A DNA stretch of 64,000 nt, taken from assembly GCA_024508355.1 (NCBI GenBank), contig JAMZEJ010000002.1, positions 310,001-374,000 of the forward strand, read 5' to 3'. How positions within the stretch are numbered: the stretch's first letter is position 1; the number at the start of each line of letters is the position of its first letter. Below, one piece after another: positions 10,617 to 22,810 of the stretch. The notes under the pieces are model-generated. The model was not told the origin of the DNA, did not search any database, and was given only the letters and a program-made list of their open reading frames with translations. A program made the translations under genes and the position numbers. This stretch comes from Rhizosaccharibacter radicis. Its GTDB lineage: Bacteria > Pseudomonadota > Alphaproteobacteria > Acetobacterales > Acetobacteraceae.

Positions 10617-11990
10617 TCAGTTCCGCGACGGCGTGCCGCCGGGCGCCGGACTGGGACTACCCTGCGCGCCCGCGGCCTGAGTGCCTCCGCCGGGATTGCC
10701 CGCGGCGCCGCCGCCGCCCGCGGCCTTCGCGTCCGCCGGTTCGGTCCTCGTCTCCCCCGGATCGCGGATCACCGGCTGCGGGGCCTGCGGCGACACCGCC
10801 TGTCCGTCATGCACGCGCTGCACGCCATCGACCACGATCTTCTGGTGATCCTGCAGGCCGCTCGTCACCACCGCGTCCGCACCCACGATCTGGCCCAGCT
10901 TCACGTTGGTCCGGTGGACCTTGTTCTGGCCGTCCACGCTGAACACGTAGTCGCCCTGCTGGTCCGACAACACGGCGGCGCGCGGGATCACCAGCGACAC
11001 CACGGGCTTCGGATCCTCCACCGTCACGGTCACGAACTGCCCGTCCACCAGTTCGCGGTTGGTGATCCCCGAGCCGGGATCGCCGCCACGGATCGGGTTC
11101 GCCACCGTGCCGCGCAAGGTCAGGGTATCGGTCTGGCGGGTGACGATCGGCGAAACGTAGTCGAGATGCGCGTCCTGGTCGTAGGTACTGCCGTCGGCGA
11201 AATGGATGCGGATGCGCGCGGCCGCCAGACCGCCATTGGCGCCGAACCGCTTGCGCATGCTGGCCACATCGCGGGTCGCAACCGAAAATTCGACGTACAT
11301 CGGGTCCTGCGTCACGATGGTGGCAAGCGTGCCGCTGCTCGGCGTCACCACGTTGCCCTCGTTGACGCTGGTCTCGCTGATGCGCCCGTCCACCGGCGCG
11401 CGGATCTCTGTATACGCGAGGTTGATCTCGGCGCTCTGCAGGTCGCCCTCCGCCGTCAGCACCTGGCCGGCGTTCGCGCCCTGCTGCGCCTGGGCATTGT
11501 CGTAGGCCTGCTTCTGCCCGGCCGGCGTGTTCAACAGCGCCTGCTGGCGACGGAAATTCACCGACGCGTTGCGGACGTTGGCCTGCGCCTCGGCCAAATT
11601 GCCGCGCTGGGCCAGGACCGCGGCCTGGAACGGCCCTTGTTCCAGCACATAAAGAAGGTCGCCCTTCTTCACCTCCGACCCTTCCCGGAACAGCCGCTTC
11701 TCCAGATAGGCGGTGACGCGCGCCACCAACGCCACGCGATCGATCGCCTGGATGCGTCCCAGATACTCGTTCTGGCCGGTGACCGCTTCCGATCGCACCT
11801 CGTCCACGCCCACCGGCGGCGGCCCGCCAGGCGGTGCCGCGAGCGCGCCGCCGGCCGCGGACAGCCAGAAGGCCGCCGCGCCGGCCGACAACAGGCCGGC
11901 CACGAGCGGACCGGACGCAGGCAGACCGGACGGCCGGACGAACGGCCGGGAAGACGCCGTGGAAAACGGGCGCTGCATCGCGTGGACCAT
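10617..11990 (-). CDS. RND efflux periplasmic adaptor (membrane fusion protein)
   Basis: Bridges the inner-membrane RND pump to an outer-membrane channel. After an N-terminal hydrophobic segment ending [10 protein letters not shown] (signal peptide or anchor; no lipobox Cys) it has the lipoyl/barrel-sandwich half motif [21 protein letters not shown], an alpha-hairpin rich in Ala/Gln, the second half [21 protein letters not shown], and a beta-barrel part starting DPMYVEFSV. The C terminus is a long Pro/Ala/Gly-rich disordered tail with GGGG and PAPGG runs. The start at 11990 is tentative; an ATG 12 bases later is equally possible, and the open frame extends upstream through an Arg/Pro-rich stretch that looks non-coding. 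Transcribed away from the NADH dehydrogenase gene. Confidence 0.93.
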   Translation of the reverse strand: MVHAMQRPFSTASSRPFVRPSGLPASGPLVAGLLSAGAAAFWLSAAGGALAAPPGGPPPVGVDEVRSEAVTGQNEYLGRIQAIDRVALVARVTAYLEKRLFREGSEVKKGDLLYVLEQGPFQAAVLAQRGNLAEAQANVRNASVNFRRQQALLNTPAGQKQAYDNAQAQQGANAGQVLTAEGDLQSAEINLAYTEIRAPVDGRISETSVNEGNVVTPSSGTLATIVTQDPMYVEFSVATRDVASMRKRFGANGGLAAARIRIHFADGSTYDQDAHLDYVSPIVTRQTDTLTLRGTVANPIRGGDPGSGITNRELVDGQFVTVTVEDPKPVVSLVIPRAAVLSDQQGDYVFSVDGQNKVHRTNVKLGQIVGADAVVTSGLQDHQKIVVDGVQRVHDGQAVSPQAPQPVIRDPGETRTEPADAKAAGGGGAAGNPGGGTQAAGAQGSPSPAPGGTPSRN

Positions 11991-12253
11991 CTCAGCATGG
12001 TGGACCGTCGGGGTCGGGTCACGATGCCGCCGGCGATTCGGTTGAACCGGGATCGAACGGCCGGGGGCAGGGCGGCTCGGCAGCCGGCGGCGCCGCGGGG
12101 GCGGCGACGGGGACCGCTTGCATACAGTCATGCCCGCGCGCCGCGCAACGCGTCCCCCGCCCGGGCGTTGGGCAAAGCGGGCCTGCTTCGGCGTCGCGTC
12201 CGGCACAGCACCATGCCATCGAGAGAACCGTCCGGTCAGGGAAAGCTTGCCGC
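11991..12253. promoter_or_regulatory. divergent intergenic region between efflux operon and ndh
   Basis: A gap of 263 bases separates the two divergent units and must hold both promoters. It is very GC-rich with no clear -35/-10 pair and no convincing palindrome; no regulator gene is adjacent to the pump. Confidence 0.35.
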
Positions 12254-13609
12254 ATGACTGATGTTCCGCCGCAGCGTCAGCTACCGAACGGTTCGGTCAA
12301 CGCCGTCGAAGGCGGGGCAAAGCCTCACAGGATCGTGATCGTGGGCTGCGGCTTCGGCGGTCTCGCGGCGGCCAAACGTCTCGCCCGAACCGAGGCTCAG
12401 GTCACGGTGATCGACCGCACCAACCACAACCTCTTCCAGCCACTCCTATATCAGGTGGCGGTGGCGGCCCTCAGCGCGGACAGCATCTCCACGCCCGTGC
12501 GCTCCGCCTTTCGCGGCCACCCCAACGTGTCCACCGTGATGGGCACCGTGACCGGCGTCGACCGCGCCGCTCGCCTCGTGATGCTGGAGGACGGCACCCG
12601 CATCGGCTTCGACACGCTGATCCTGGCGTCGGGCTCGGTGTATTCCTGGTTCGGTCATCCGGATTGGGCGGAACGGGCGCCGGCGCTGAAGACCGCCGCC
12701 GACGCGATCCTGCTCCGGGACCGCATCCTGTCCGCCTTCGAGCATGCCGAGCTGCAGACCGATCCGGACGCCGCGCGTCGGCTGCTCTGCTTCGCGGTGG
12801 TCGGCGCGGGTCCCACCGGCGTGGAGCTGGCCGGCGCGATCGCCGAGCTGTCCCGCACCACGCTGGCCCGCGACTTCCGGCGCATCCGCCCGGGCGATGC
12901 GCGGGTGGTGCTGTGCGACGCGGGCCCGCGGGTGCTGGCGGCCTTTCCCGACCATCTGTCCGACTATGCGGCCCGGCGGCTCCGCGAGCTCGGCGTCGAG
13001 CTGCATCTGGGCGCCGCGGTGGACACCATCGACGATGACGGCATCGTCGCCGGCGGCACCCGCATCGAGGCCGGCAACGTGTTCTGGGCGGCGGGCACCG
13101 AGGCGACCCCGGTCGCCAAATGGCTCGGCGTGGAGGCCGGCAAGAACGGCCTCGTGGCGGTGGAACCGGATTGTTCCTTGCCGGGCGACCCGTCGGTGTT
13201 CGTGCTGGGGGACGCTTCGCGCATGACCGGGGAAAATGGCAAGCCGCTTCCCGCCCTGGGCGCCGTCGCCAAGCAACAGGGCGCCTATGTGGGCGACCTG
13301 CTCGCCCGCCGGCTGTCGGGCCGGGCGCCGCCGAAGCCTTTCCGTTATCGCAATCTCGGCGAGCTGGCGACCCTGGGCGGCTCGTCCGCGGTGGCCAATT
13401 TCGGCTTCGTGCGCCTGACAGGCCTGCCGGCCTGGATCGTCTGGAGCGCGGTGCATCTGTTGCTGCTGGTGAGCCTGAGGAACCGGCTCGTGGTCTATGT
13501 GAACTGGATGTGGGCCTGGCTCACCTATGGCCGCGGCGCCCGCGTGATCCTGCAGGAACCGCAACGCGCGCAGCAGACCGCCTTCCATCCGGCGCCCGCT
13601 CCCCGGTGA
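12254..13609 (+). CDS. ndh: type II NADH dehydrogenase (NDH-2)
   Basis: A single-subunit, non-proton-pumping NADH:quinone oxidoreductase at the inner face of the membrane. The 451-residue protein has an FAD Rossmann motif IVIVGCGFGGLAAAKRL near residues 31–47, the quinone-site signature NLFQPLLYQVA, a second dinucleotide site FAVVGAGPTGVELAGAIAEL for NADH, and the C-terminal FAD segment VFVLGDASR followed by PALGAVAKQQGAYVG. The C-terminal region PAWIVWSAVHLLLLVSLRNR looks amphipathic/hydrophobic and would anchor it to the membrane. NDH-2 suits bacteria with very high respiratory flux such as acetic acid bacteria. The ATG at 12254 gives the expected N terminus; its stop overlaps the next gene start (GTGA). 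Confidence 0.93.
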   Translation: MTDVPPQRQLPNGSVNAVEGGAKPHRIVIVGCGFGGLAAAKRLARTEAQVTVIDRTNHNLFQPLLYQVAVAALSADSISTPVRSAFRGHPNVSTVMGTVTGVDRAARLVMLEDGTRIGFDTLILASGSVYSWFGHPDWAERAPALKTAADAILLRDRILSAFEHAELQTDPDAARRLLCFAVVGAGPTGVELAGAIAELSRTTLARDFRRIRPGDARVVLCDAGPRVLAAFPDHLSDYAARRLRELGVELHLGAAVDTIDDDGIVAGGTRIEAGNVFWAAGTEATPVAKWLGVEAGKNGLVAVEPDCSLPGDPSVFVLGDASRMTGENGKPLPALGAVAKQQGAYVGDLLARRLSGRAPPKPFRYRNLGELATLGGSSAVANFGFVRLTGLPAWIVWSAVHLLLLVSLRNRLVVYVNWMWAWLTYGRGARVILQEPQRAQQTAFHPAPAPR

Positions 13610-14685
13610 CCCCGGACATCGGGACGGCCGACCCGCCCGGGCCCGCGGAACCGGAGGGTGCCCCGCGCGACGCCCGGGGCCGCTTCCACAACCCGCCCCT
13701 GCCCGGCGGCGCGGCGACCGGCGGCCACGGCCTGCTGCCCGTGCTGCGGTGGCAATGGCGGCGGCGTCACCGCCGCGCCGTCTGGCCGGACCGGATCATC
13801 GACCCGCCCCCGCCGGGCGACCCCCACGCCGTGCCGCCGGCGGGCCATGCGGCCCTGACCTTTCTCGGCCATTCCGGGTTCCTGTTGCGCCTTCCCGGCG
13901 CGGCGGGCGCCTGCGTCACCCTCCTGTTCGACCCCGTGTTCAGCGAACGCTGCTCTCCCGTCCAATGGGCCGGCCCGAAGCGCGTCCGGGCGCCGGGACG
14001 GTCCTTGGACGCGATCCCGCTGCCCGACCTCGTGCTGGTGTCGCACAATCATTACGACCACATGGATCTGCCGGGCCTGCGGGCGCTCCGTCGGCGCGCC
14101 CGACAAGCGGGACGTTCGCTGCGGGTGGTGGCACCGCTCAACAACGCACGCCATCTCCGCCACGCGGGGATCGAGGACGTGACCGAGCTGGACTGGTGGC
14201 AAGCCGCGCACCCGTTGCCGGGCCTGCATGTCATCGCCACCCCTGCCCGCCACTTCTCCGCGCGGACGCCCTTCGACCGCAACGAGGCCCTGTGGTCGGG
14301 ATTCATGGTGCGAACGGACACGGCGCGGATCCTGTTCGCCGGCGATTCCGGCCAGGGTCCGCACTGGCACGAAATCCGGGCCCGGCTCGGCGCCCCGGAC
14401 ATCGCGATGCTGCCGATCGGCGCCTATGAGCCGAGGGAGATCATGGCGGCCGTGCACATGAACCCGGCCGAGGCGGTGGCCGCGCACCTTGCACTCGGGG
14501 CGCGCCGGTCGGTGGGCATGCATTTCGGCACCTTCCAACTCACGGACGAGGCGATCGACGCCCCGGCGTCGGCCCTGGAAACCGCGCGACAGGCGGCGCG
14601 GGTGACGGAAGAAGCGTTCCGCGTCCCGGCCCTGGGCCGGGTCGACCTGATAACGCTGGACGGCGAGCGATTGCGTCCAGCGTGA
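13606..14685 (+). CDS. metallo-beta-lactamase-fold hydrolase (NAPE-PLD/UlaG-like)
   Basis: A cytosolic metal-dependent hydrolase of 359 residues. The metal-binding motif VSHNHYDHMD (HxHxDH) lies around residues 145–154; further ligands are in TPARHFSAR, GDSGQGPH and MHFGTFQ. The N-terminal DARGRFHNPPL is typical of the group related to N-acyl-phosphatidylethanolamine phospholipase D and the RomA-type outer-membrane proteins, and FLGHSGFLLRL starts the core fold. The start is a GTG whose last two bases are part of the ndh stop codon (four-base overlap), which implies translational coupling to NDH-2. The substrate is unknown; a membrane-lipid or phosphodiester substrate is a guess from the family. 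Confidence 0.85.
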   Translation: MTPDIGTADPPGPAEPEGAPRDARGRFHNPPLPGGAATGGHGLLPVLRWQWRRRHRRAVWPDRIIDPPPPGDPHAVPPAGHAALTFLGHSGFLLRLPGAAGACVTLLFDPVFSERCSPVQWAGPKRVRAPGRSLDAIPLPDLVLVSHNHYDHMDLPGLRALRRRARQAGRSLRVVAPLNNARHLRHAGIEDVTELDWWQAAHPLPGLHVIATPARHFSARTPFDRNEALWSGFMVRTDTARILFAGDSGQGPHWHEIRARLGAPDIAMLPIGAYEPREIMAAVHMNPAEAVAAHLALGARRSVGMHFGTFQLTDEAIDAPASALETARQAARVTEEAFRVPALGRVDLITLDGERLRPA

Positions 14686-14696
14686 GGCAACCGGGG

Positions 14697-14718
14697 GGTT
14701 CTGGCGCGGTTCTGGCGC
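14697..14718. repeat. 11-bp tandem duplication upstream of glgX
   Basis: GGTTCTGGCGC occurs twice head-to-tail between the hydrolase stop (14685) and the glgX start (14757). It may be a regulator-binding direct repeat or chance; no promoter elements can be assigned. Confidence 0.5.
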
Positions 14719-14756
14719 AGCACCGTTTTCTTCCTCCTGCTCCCCGGAACGCGCAC

Positions 14757-16943
14757 GTGACCAGCATCCTGAAGAACAAGCTTCGCGAGGGCCTTCCCTA
14801 CCCCAGGGGCGCGACCTGGGATGGCAAGGGCGTCAATTTCGCCCTGTTCTCCGCCAACGCGACGAAGGTCGAGCTCTGCTTGTTCGACGACTCCGGTGAA
14901 ACGGAGATCGAGCGCATCGCGCTTCCCGAGTACACCAACCAGGTTTTCCACGGCTATGTACCGGATCTCGAACCGGGCCAGAACTACGGCTACCGGGTGC
15001 ATGGCCCGTACGATCCCCATAACGGCCACCGCTTCAATCCCAACAAGCTGCTGCTCGACCCCTACGCGCGCGGCTATTTCGGCGAGCTGAAGTGGGATCA
15101 TGCCCTGTTCGGCTACACCATCGGCCACCCCGACGACGATCTGAGCTTCGACAGGCGCGACAGCGCGCGCTTCATGCCGAAATGCGTCGTGGTGGATCCG
15201 AACTTCGATTGGAAGGGCCACCCGGGGCGCAACCCGATCGCGTGGGACCGCACCATCGCCTACGAGACGCATGTCCGCGGCTACACGATGAAGCACCCGA
15301 AGGTGCCCGAGGAGCTGCGCGGCACCTATCTCGGCCTGGCCAACAAGGACGTGCTCAAGCACATCCGGGATATCGGCGCGACCTCCATCGAACTGCTGCC
15401 GGTCCACACCTTCATCAACGACAGCCACCTGCTGGAGAACGGCCTCACCAACTACTGGGGATACAACACCATCGGGTTCTTCGCGCCCGACCCGCGCTAT
15501 GCCCATGAACCCGAGCAGACGCTGCGCGAATTCAAGGAGATGGTGAGCGCCATCCACGAGGCCGGCCTCGAGGTGATCCTGGACGTGGTGTACAACCACA
15601 CCGCGGAAGGCAACGAGCGCGGTCCGACCCTGTCCTTCAAGGGCATCGACAACGCATCCTACTACCGCCTGCTGCCGGACCAGAAGCGCTACTACATCAA
15701 CGACACCGGCACCGGGAACACCGTCAATCTGAGCCATCCGCGCGTGATCCAGATGGTGACGGACAGCCTGCGCTACTGGGTCACGGAAACGCATGTCGAC
15801 GGCTTCCGCTTCGACCTCGGCACCATCCTGGCGCGTGAGCCGAACGGCTTCGACAACCAGTCCGGCTTCCTCAAGGCCTGCTCGCAGGACCCCACGCTCA
15901 GCCAGGTCAAGCTGATCGCCGAACCGTGGGATTGCGGGCCCGGCGGCTACCAGGTCGGCGAGTTCCCGCCCGGATGGGCGGAATGGAACGACAAGTTCCG
16001 CGACGTGGTGCGTGACTTCTGGCGTGGCGACGTCACCGCCGGCAAGCTGGCGCCGCGCCTGCTGGGGTCGCCCGACGAGTTCAACCACCAGGGGCGCAAA
16101 CCCTATGCTTGCGTGAACTTCATCACGGCGCACGACGGCTTCACGCTCAACGACATCGTCACCTACAACGAGAAGCACAACGACGCGAACGGCGAGGACA
16201 ACAAGGACGGCTCGTCCGACAACCGCTCGTTCAACTACGGCGTCGAGGGGCCGACCGACGATCCCGAGATCATCCGGGTCCGCGCCCGGCAGATCCGCAA
16301 CATGCTGGCGACCCTGCTCTTCAGCCAGGGCACGCCGATGATCCTGGCCGGCGACGAGTTCGCCCGCACGCAGAACGGCAACAACAACGCCTATTGCCAG
16401 GACAGCGACATCTCCTGGGTGAACTGGGACATCGCGGAGAAGGGCCAGTCCCTGATCCGCTTCGTGTCCCGTCTCACGGCGCTGCGCAGCCGGTTCCCGA
16501 TCCTGCGCCGCGGCCGCTTCCTCACGGAGGCCTACAACGAGGAGCTCGGCGTCAAGGAGCTGACCTGGGTCAATGCCGGCGGTGGCGAGCTCCAGGGCGG
16601 CGACTGGGACAGCGCGCGCTGCTTCGGGCTGATGCTGGATGGGCGCGCCCGTCCCACCGGGCTGATGAAGCGCGGCGAGGACGCCACGCTGCTGCTGGTC
16701 TTCAACGCGTGGCACGACTTCGTGGAGTTCAAGCTGCCGTCGCTCGGCGACCAGCGCTGGCGTCTGATGATCGACACCAACATCTCCGAGGAAGCCGACG
16801 AGCGGGAAGATCTGAGCTTCGAGCCGGGCTTCGTGTACGGCGTCACCGGGCGCTCGTTTCTCCTGTTCGCGCTGGAAGGCAACGGCGCCGAGGGCGGCCA
16901 TGTCGGCCGGTCCCAGGTCGACAACAAGGGTGTCGCGCGATGA
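14757..16943 (+). CDS. glgX: glycogen debranching enzyme, isoamylase type (GlgX/TreX)
   Basis: Hydrolyses alpha-1,6 branch points in glycogen or maltodextrin. The 728-residue protein has an N-terminal CBM48-like domain starting PYPRGATWDGKGVNFALFSA, then a GH13 barrel: nucleophile in VDGFRFDLGTILARE (Asp about 353), acid/base Glu about 389 in LIAEPWDCGPGGYQ, and transition-state Asp about 460 in FITAHDGFTLNDIVTYNEKH, the last being diagnostic of GlgX/TreX. The GTG start gives VTSILKNKLREGLPYPRG, matching the family N terminus; the longer open frame upstream looks non-coding. Its stop overlaps the treZ start by four bases (ATGA). In this operon it would supply linear chains to TreY and TreZ. 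Confidence 0.94.
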   Translation: MTSILKNKLREGLPYPRGATWDGKGVNFALFSANATKVELCLFDDSGETEIERIALPEYTNQVFHGYVPDLEPGQNYGYRVHGPYDPHNGHRFNPNKLLLDPYARGYFGELKWDHALFGYTIGHPDDDLSFDRRDSARFMPKCVVVDPNFDWKGHPGRNPIAWDRTIAYETHVRGYTMKHPKVPEELRGTYLGLANKDVLKHIRDIGATSIELLPVHTFINDSHLLENGLTNYWGYNTIGFFAPDPRYAHEPEQTLREFKEMVSAIHEAGLEVILDVVYNHTAEGNERGPTLSFKGIDNASYYRLLPDQKRYYINDTGTGNTVNLSHPRVIQMVTDSLRYWVTETHVDGFRFDLGTILAREPNGFDNQSGFLKACSQDPTLSQVKLIAEPWDCGPGGYQVGEFPPGWAEWNDKFRDVVRDFWRGDVTAGKLAPRLLGSPDEFNHQGRKPYACVNFITAHDGFTLNDIVTYNEKHNDANGEDNKDGSSDNRSFNYGVEGPTDDPEIIRVRARQIRNMLATLLFSQGTPMILAGDEFARTQNGNNNAYCQDSDISWVNWDIAEKGQSLIRFVSRLTALRSRFPILRRGRFLTEAYNEELGVKELTWVNAGGGELQGGDWDSARCFGLMLDGRARPTGLMKRGEDATLLLVFNAWHDFVEFKLPSLGDQRWRLMIDTNISEEADEREDLSFEPGFVYGVTGRSFLLFALEGNGAEGGHVGRSQVDNKGVAR

Positions 16944-18717
16944 GCGTGCACGGGCGTGCGCTCCCGCAGGGCGCTTCGGTGGAGGCGGACGGTGTCCGCT
17001 TCCGCTTCTGGGCGCCCGGTGTCGACGAGGTCACGCTGCGGCTGGAGGACGACGCGGTCGGCACCGCGTTGGCCATGCAGCCGCGACCGGACGGCTGGTT
17101 CGAGCTGCTCACCGACAAGGCGCGTGCCGGCAGCCGGTACCTGTTCGAGCTGCCCGACGGGCTGCGGGTGCCGGATCCGTCGTCGCGCTTCCAGCCGAAC
17201 GACGTGCACGGTCCGAGCGAGGTGATCGACCCGGCCGCATACGATTGGACGGTGGCGTGGAACGGTCGCCCGTGGGACGAGGTGGTGCTCTACGAGCTTC
17301 ATCTCGGCAGCTTCACCCCGGAGGGCACGTTCCGCGCCGCGATCGGCAAGCTGGACCATCTTCGCGATCTCGGCGTCACCGCCATCGAGATCATGCCGGT
17401 GTGGGATTTCCCCGGCGGGCGCAACTGGGGCTATGACGGCGTGCTGCCCTACGCGCCGGACTCGTCCTATGGCCGTCCGGAGGATTTCAAGGCGCTGGTG
17501 GAGGCGGCCCACGCCCGCGGCATCGCCGTGCTGCTCGACGTGGTGTACAACCATTTCGGTCCCGATGGTAACTTCCTGCCCGCCTACGCGCCGAAATTCT
17601 TCACCGAGCGGCACCACACGCCCTGGGGCGCCGCCGTCAACTATGACGGCGAGAGCTCCGGGCCAGTCCGCGAGTTCGTGATCGAGAACGCGCTCTACTG
17701 GATCGAGGAGTTCCAGCTCGATGGCCTGCGCTTCGACGCGGTGCACGCCATCATCGACGACGGCCCCAAGCACCTGCTGGTGGAGCTGTCGGAGCGCGCG
17801 CGCGCCTTGTCGCCCCGCCCGCTGCACCTGCTGCTGGAGAACGAGGACAACGAGCCCCGCCGCCTGACGCGCACCGGACATGACCCGGTACACTACACCG
17901 CCCAATGGAACGACGACGTCCATCACGTGCTGCATTGCGCCGCGACGGGCGAGCGAACCGGCTACTACGAGGATTACGAGGGCAACGACGTGCTGCTCGG
18001 CAAGGCGCTCGCCGAGGGCTTCGCCTATCAGGGGCAGATGATGCCCTATCGCGGATCGCCCCGCGGAGAGCCGAGCTTCGCCCTGCCCCCCGGCGCGTTC
18101 GTGGCCTTCATCCAGAACCACGACCAGGTCGGCAACCGCGCGTTCGGCGAGCGGCTGAACACCATCGCGACGCCGGATGCCATGCGCGCCCTCGCGGCCG
18201 TCTATCTTCTGCTGCCGCAATGCCCAATGATCTTCATGGGCGAGGAATGGGGCACGCGGAAGCCGTTCCCGTTCTTCTGCGACTTCTCCGGCGATCTGGC
18301 CGACGCGGTCCGCAAGGGACGCCGCGAGGAGTTCGCGCGTTTTCCGGAGTTCCAGGACCCGGACAAGCGCGACAAGATCCCGGACCCGCTGGCGGAGTCC
18401 ACCTTCACCTCCGCCAAGCTCGACTGGGACGCGATCGACGCGGATCATCTCGCGCACTACCGCCGGCTGATCTCAGCCCGCCGCGACCACGTGGTGCCGC
18501 TGCTGCCGCTGATCGAGCGCGGCGGCAGCTGGACTCCGTTCGGGCCGAAGGCGCTCCAGGTGCGCTGGCTGGCCGGCGACCGCACGCTCGTGCTGAGCGC
18601 CAACCTGTCCGGCGCCCGCGTCACCATCCCGGCGGCGCACGGGGAAATCGTCTGGGCCGAGGGAGAAACGGGCGACGAGTTCGGCCCGTGGTCCGTCCGC
18701 TGGACCCTGGAGACCAC

Positions 18718-18721
<4 letters not shown>
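16940..18721 (+). CDS. treZ: malto-oligosyltrehalose trehalohydrolase
   Basis: Releases trehalose from maltooligosyl-trehalose, the second step of the TreYZ route. The 593-residue protein begins with a small CBM48-like beta domain (FRFWAPGVDEVTLRLED) and continues into a GH13 catalytic barrel with VVYELHLGSFTPEGTF-like entry, LLDVVYNHFGPDGNFL, nucleophile Asp about 266 in DGLRFDAVHAI, acid/base Glu about 300 in LLLENEDNE, and FIQNHDQVGNRAFGERL. ENEDNE and QNHDQ are characteristic of TreZ within GH13. The start overlaps the glgX stop and its own stop overlaps the treY start, both as ATGA, so the three proteins are likely made in matched amounts from one mRNA. Confidence 0.95.
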
Positions 18722-21498
<2,777 letters not shown>

Positions 21499-21510
21499 CG
21501 AGCTTCCGCC

Positions 21511-21538
21511 GGGGATGGCTGGCCGCTGTGCCATCCCC
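21511..21538 (+). terminator. probable terminator hairpin after treY
   Basis: A 9-bp perfect stem GGGGATGGC/GCCATCCCC with a 10-base loop starts 12 bases past the treY stop. No T-tract follows. The remaining bases up to the ankyrin gene (21810) show no gene or other structure I can support. Confidence 0.55.
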
Positions 21539-21809
21539 CGGGGCCGCGGTGAAGGAGTTTCTCCCGGCCGGCCCGCCGCTGCGAAGCGATCCCGCATCCT
21601 GTTTCCATCGGGTGCAGGGAAGCGGCGCGGGCGGTCGCCACGGGTTCAGCGGAGCCAGCTCGGCCCCCGTCCCATGTTCACGGGCTCCTGCGCCGGGCGA
21701 CCAGTCCGAGAGGTTTCCCCGTGGCGTGACGTCGCCGCATCGGAAGATACCGTCCGGGCGGCTTCTGTTCTAGAGTCGACCGGATTGCCCGTTTCCCCGG
21801 AGGCTTTCC

Positions 21810-22337
21810 GTGCCGGACCCCGCCGAACCCCCCACCGAGCCGGTGCTGCCGGCCGGCTTCACGCACGAGCAGATCGAGATGCTGTATTTCGGCGCCGCCC
21901 GTGACGGGCATGCCGATCTGCTGCAAGGCTTTCTCGACGCGGGCGCGGATCCCAACCATCCCGATGGTCGCGGCTACACGCCGCTGATCCTGGCCTCCTA
22001 CAACGGCCACGCCGAGGCGACCCGGTTGCTGCTGGCGCGCGGCGCCGTCGTGGACGGGCAGGACGCCAAGGGCGCCACCGCGCTCGCCGGCGTCGCCTTC
22101 AAGGGCGATATCCCTCTGGCGGAGATGCTGCTGGAGGCCGGCGCGTCGGTGGACAAGCCCAACCATGTCGGCCGCACGCCGCTGATGTTCGCCGTGATGT
22201 TCGGCCGCACCGCGATGGCGGCGCTGCTTCTGCGTCACGGCGCCGATCCGCTGCATCGCGACGGGGAGGGCGTCAGCGCCATTGCCCTGGCCGAGCGGCA
22301 AGGAAGCCGGGAGATGCTGGCGCTGCTGGCGCCCTGA
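21810..22337 (+). CDS. ankyrin-repeat protein
   Basis: A 175-residue cytosolic protein made largely of four to five ankyrin repeats, a protein-binding scaffold. Repeats are visible as GHADLLQGFLDAGADPNHPD (near 35–54), GYTPLILASYNGHAEATRLL, GATALAGVAFKGDIPLAEML, GRTPLMFAVMFGRTAMAALL and a degenerate last copy ending LALLAP. The start is a GTG preceded by GGAGG at seven bases, a strong ribosome site. No signal peptide or membrane segment. Small solo ankyrin proteins are common in Alphaproteobacteria and sometimes accompany catalase or other stress genes; here the neighbours (trehalose operon, purine genes) do not point to a partner. Followed at once by a hairpin, so it is probably a single-gene unit. 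Confidence 0.88.
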   Translation: MPDPAEPPTEPVLPAGFTHEQIEMLYFGAARDGHADLLQGFLDAGADPNHPDGRGYTPLILASYNGHAEATRLLLARGAVVDGQDAKGATALAGVAFKGDIPLAEMLLEAGASVDKPNHVGRTPLMFAVMFGRTAMAALLLRHGADPLHRDGEGVSAIALAERQGSREMLALLAP

Positions 22338-22344
22338 CGACGAC

Positions 22345-22376
22345 CGGCGCCGACAGCGTCACGGCGGTCGGCGCCG
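22345..22376 (+). terminator. hairpin after ankyrin gene
   Basis: CGGCGCCGAC and its exact complement GTCGGCGCCG form a 10-bp stem with a 12-base loop, starting 8 bases past the stop. It directly precedes the GGCTGC repeat. Confidence 0.6.
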
Positions 22377-22386
22377 ATGCCGTTTC

Positions 22387-22468
22387 GGCTGCGGCTGCGG
22401 CTGCGGCTGCGGCTGCGGCTGCGGCTGCGGCTGCGGCTGCGGCTGCGGCTGCGGCTGCGGCTGCGGCT
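22387..22468. repeat. GGCTGC hexanucleotide microsatellite, 13 perfect copies
   Basis: Thirteen uninterrupted GGCTGC units (22387–22464) plus a partial GGCT follow the ankyrin terminator hairpin. A repeat of six keeps any reading frame, so both strands appear open (Arg-Leu, Gly-Cys or Ser-Arg repeats), but no start, ribosome site or conserved flank supports translation. Such perfect repeats are prone to slipped-strand length change. Confidence 0.95.
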
Positions 22469-22810
22469 CACGTCACCCACATCGGCCGATGCGTCCAGCG
22501 GTCGATCCGGCGTCACCGCCATTTTAGACGGAATCCCGGCGAGGCGCGGCAGGCCTCGTACCCGGACTTCATCCTCACCAGCCCTGTCGTCGAGCCGAAG
22601 ACGCCTCTTCGGCAGCCGACCGCCTTGAACGCGGGATGCCCACGCCGCCCCCGGGCTCCGTCACCCTTTCGGCGAGCGGCATGTTCCTTCCGTCGCGTTC
22701 ACGTCGGGAAGGAGCATCCTCCTCCGGCCTCCCTGCTCTCACCTTGACCAGCCAGGTTGGCGATCGCGCCGTCATCAACGTCCAACGGGCATCCTCGCCA
22801 CCGGGCGGCC
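22469..22810. other. intergenic region, no gene seen
   Basis: About 340 bases between the microsatellite and the end of the minus-strand amidohydrolase gene. No credible ORF, tRNA or strong hairpin was found on either strand; base composition is slightly less regular than in the flanking genes. Confidence 0.4.

Noticed and set aside
7468..10680. Long plus-strand open frame opposite the RND pump
   Set aside because: Shadow frame; the minus-strand product has complete RND features.
11991..12206. N-terminal extension of the adaptor protein to 12206
   Set aside because: The added 72 residues are Arg/Pro-rich and lie in the divergent promoter region.
22235..22522. Open frames across the GGCTGC repeat encoding Ser-Arg or Arg-Leu repeats
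   Set aside because: They exist only because the repeat unit is six bases; no ribosome site, conserved flanks or start.
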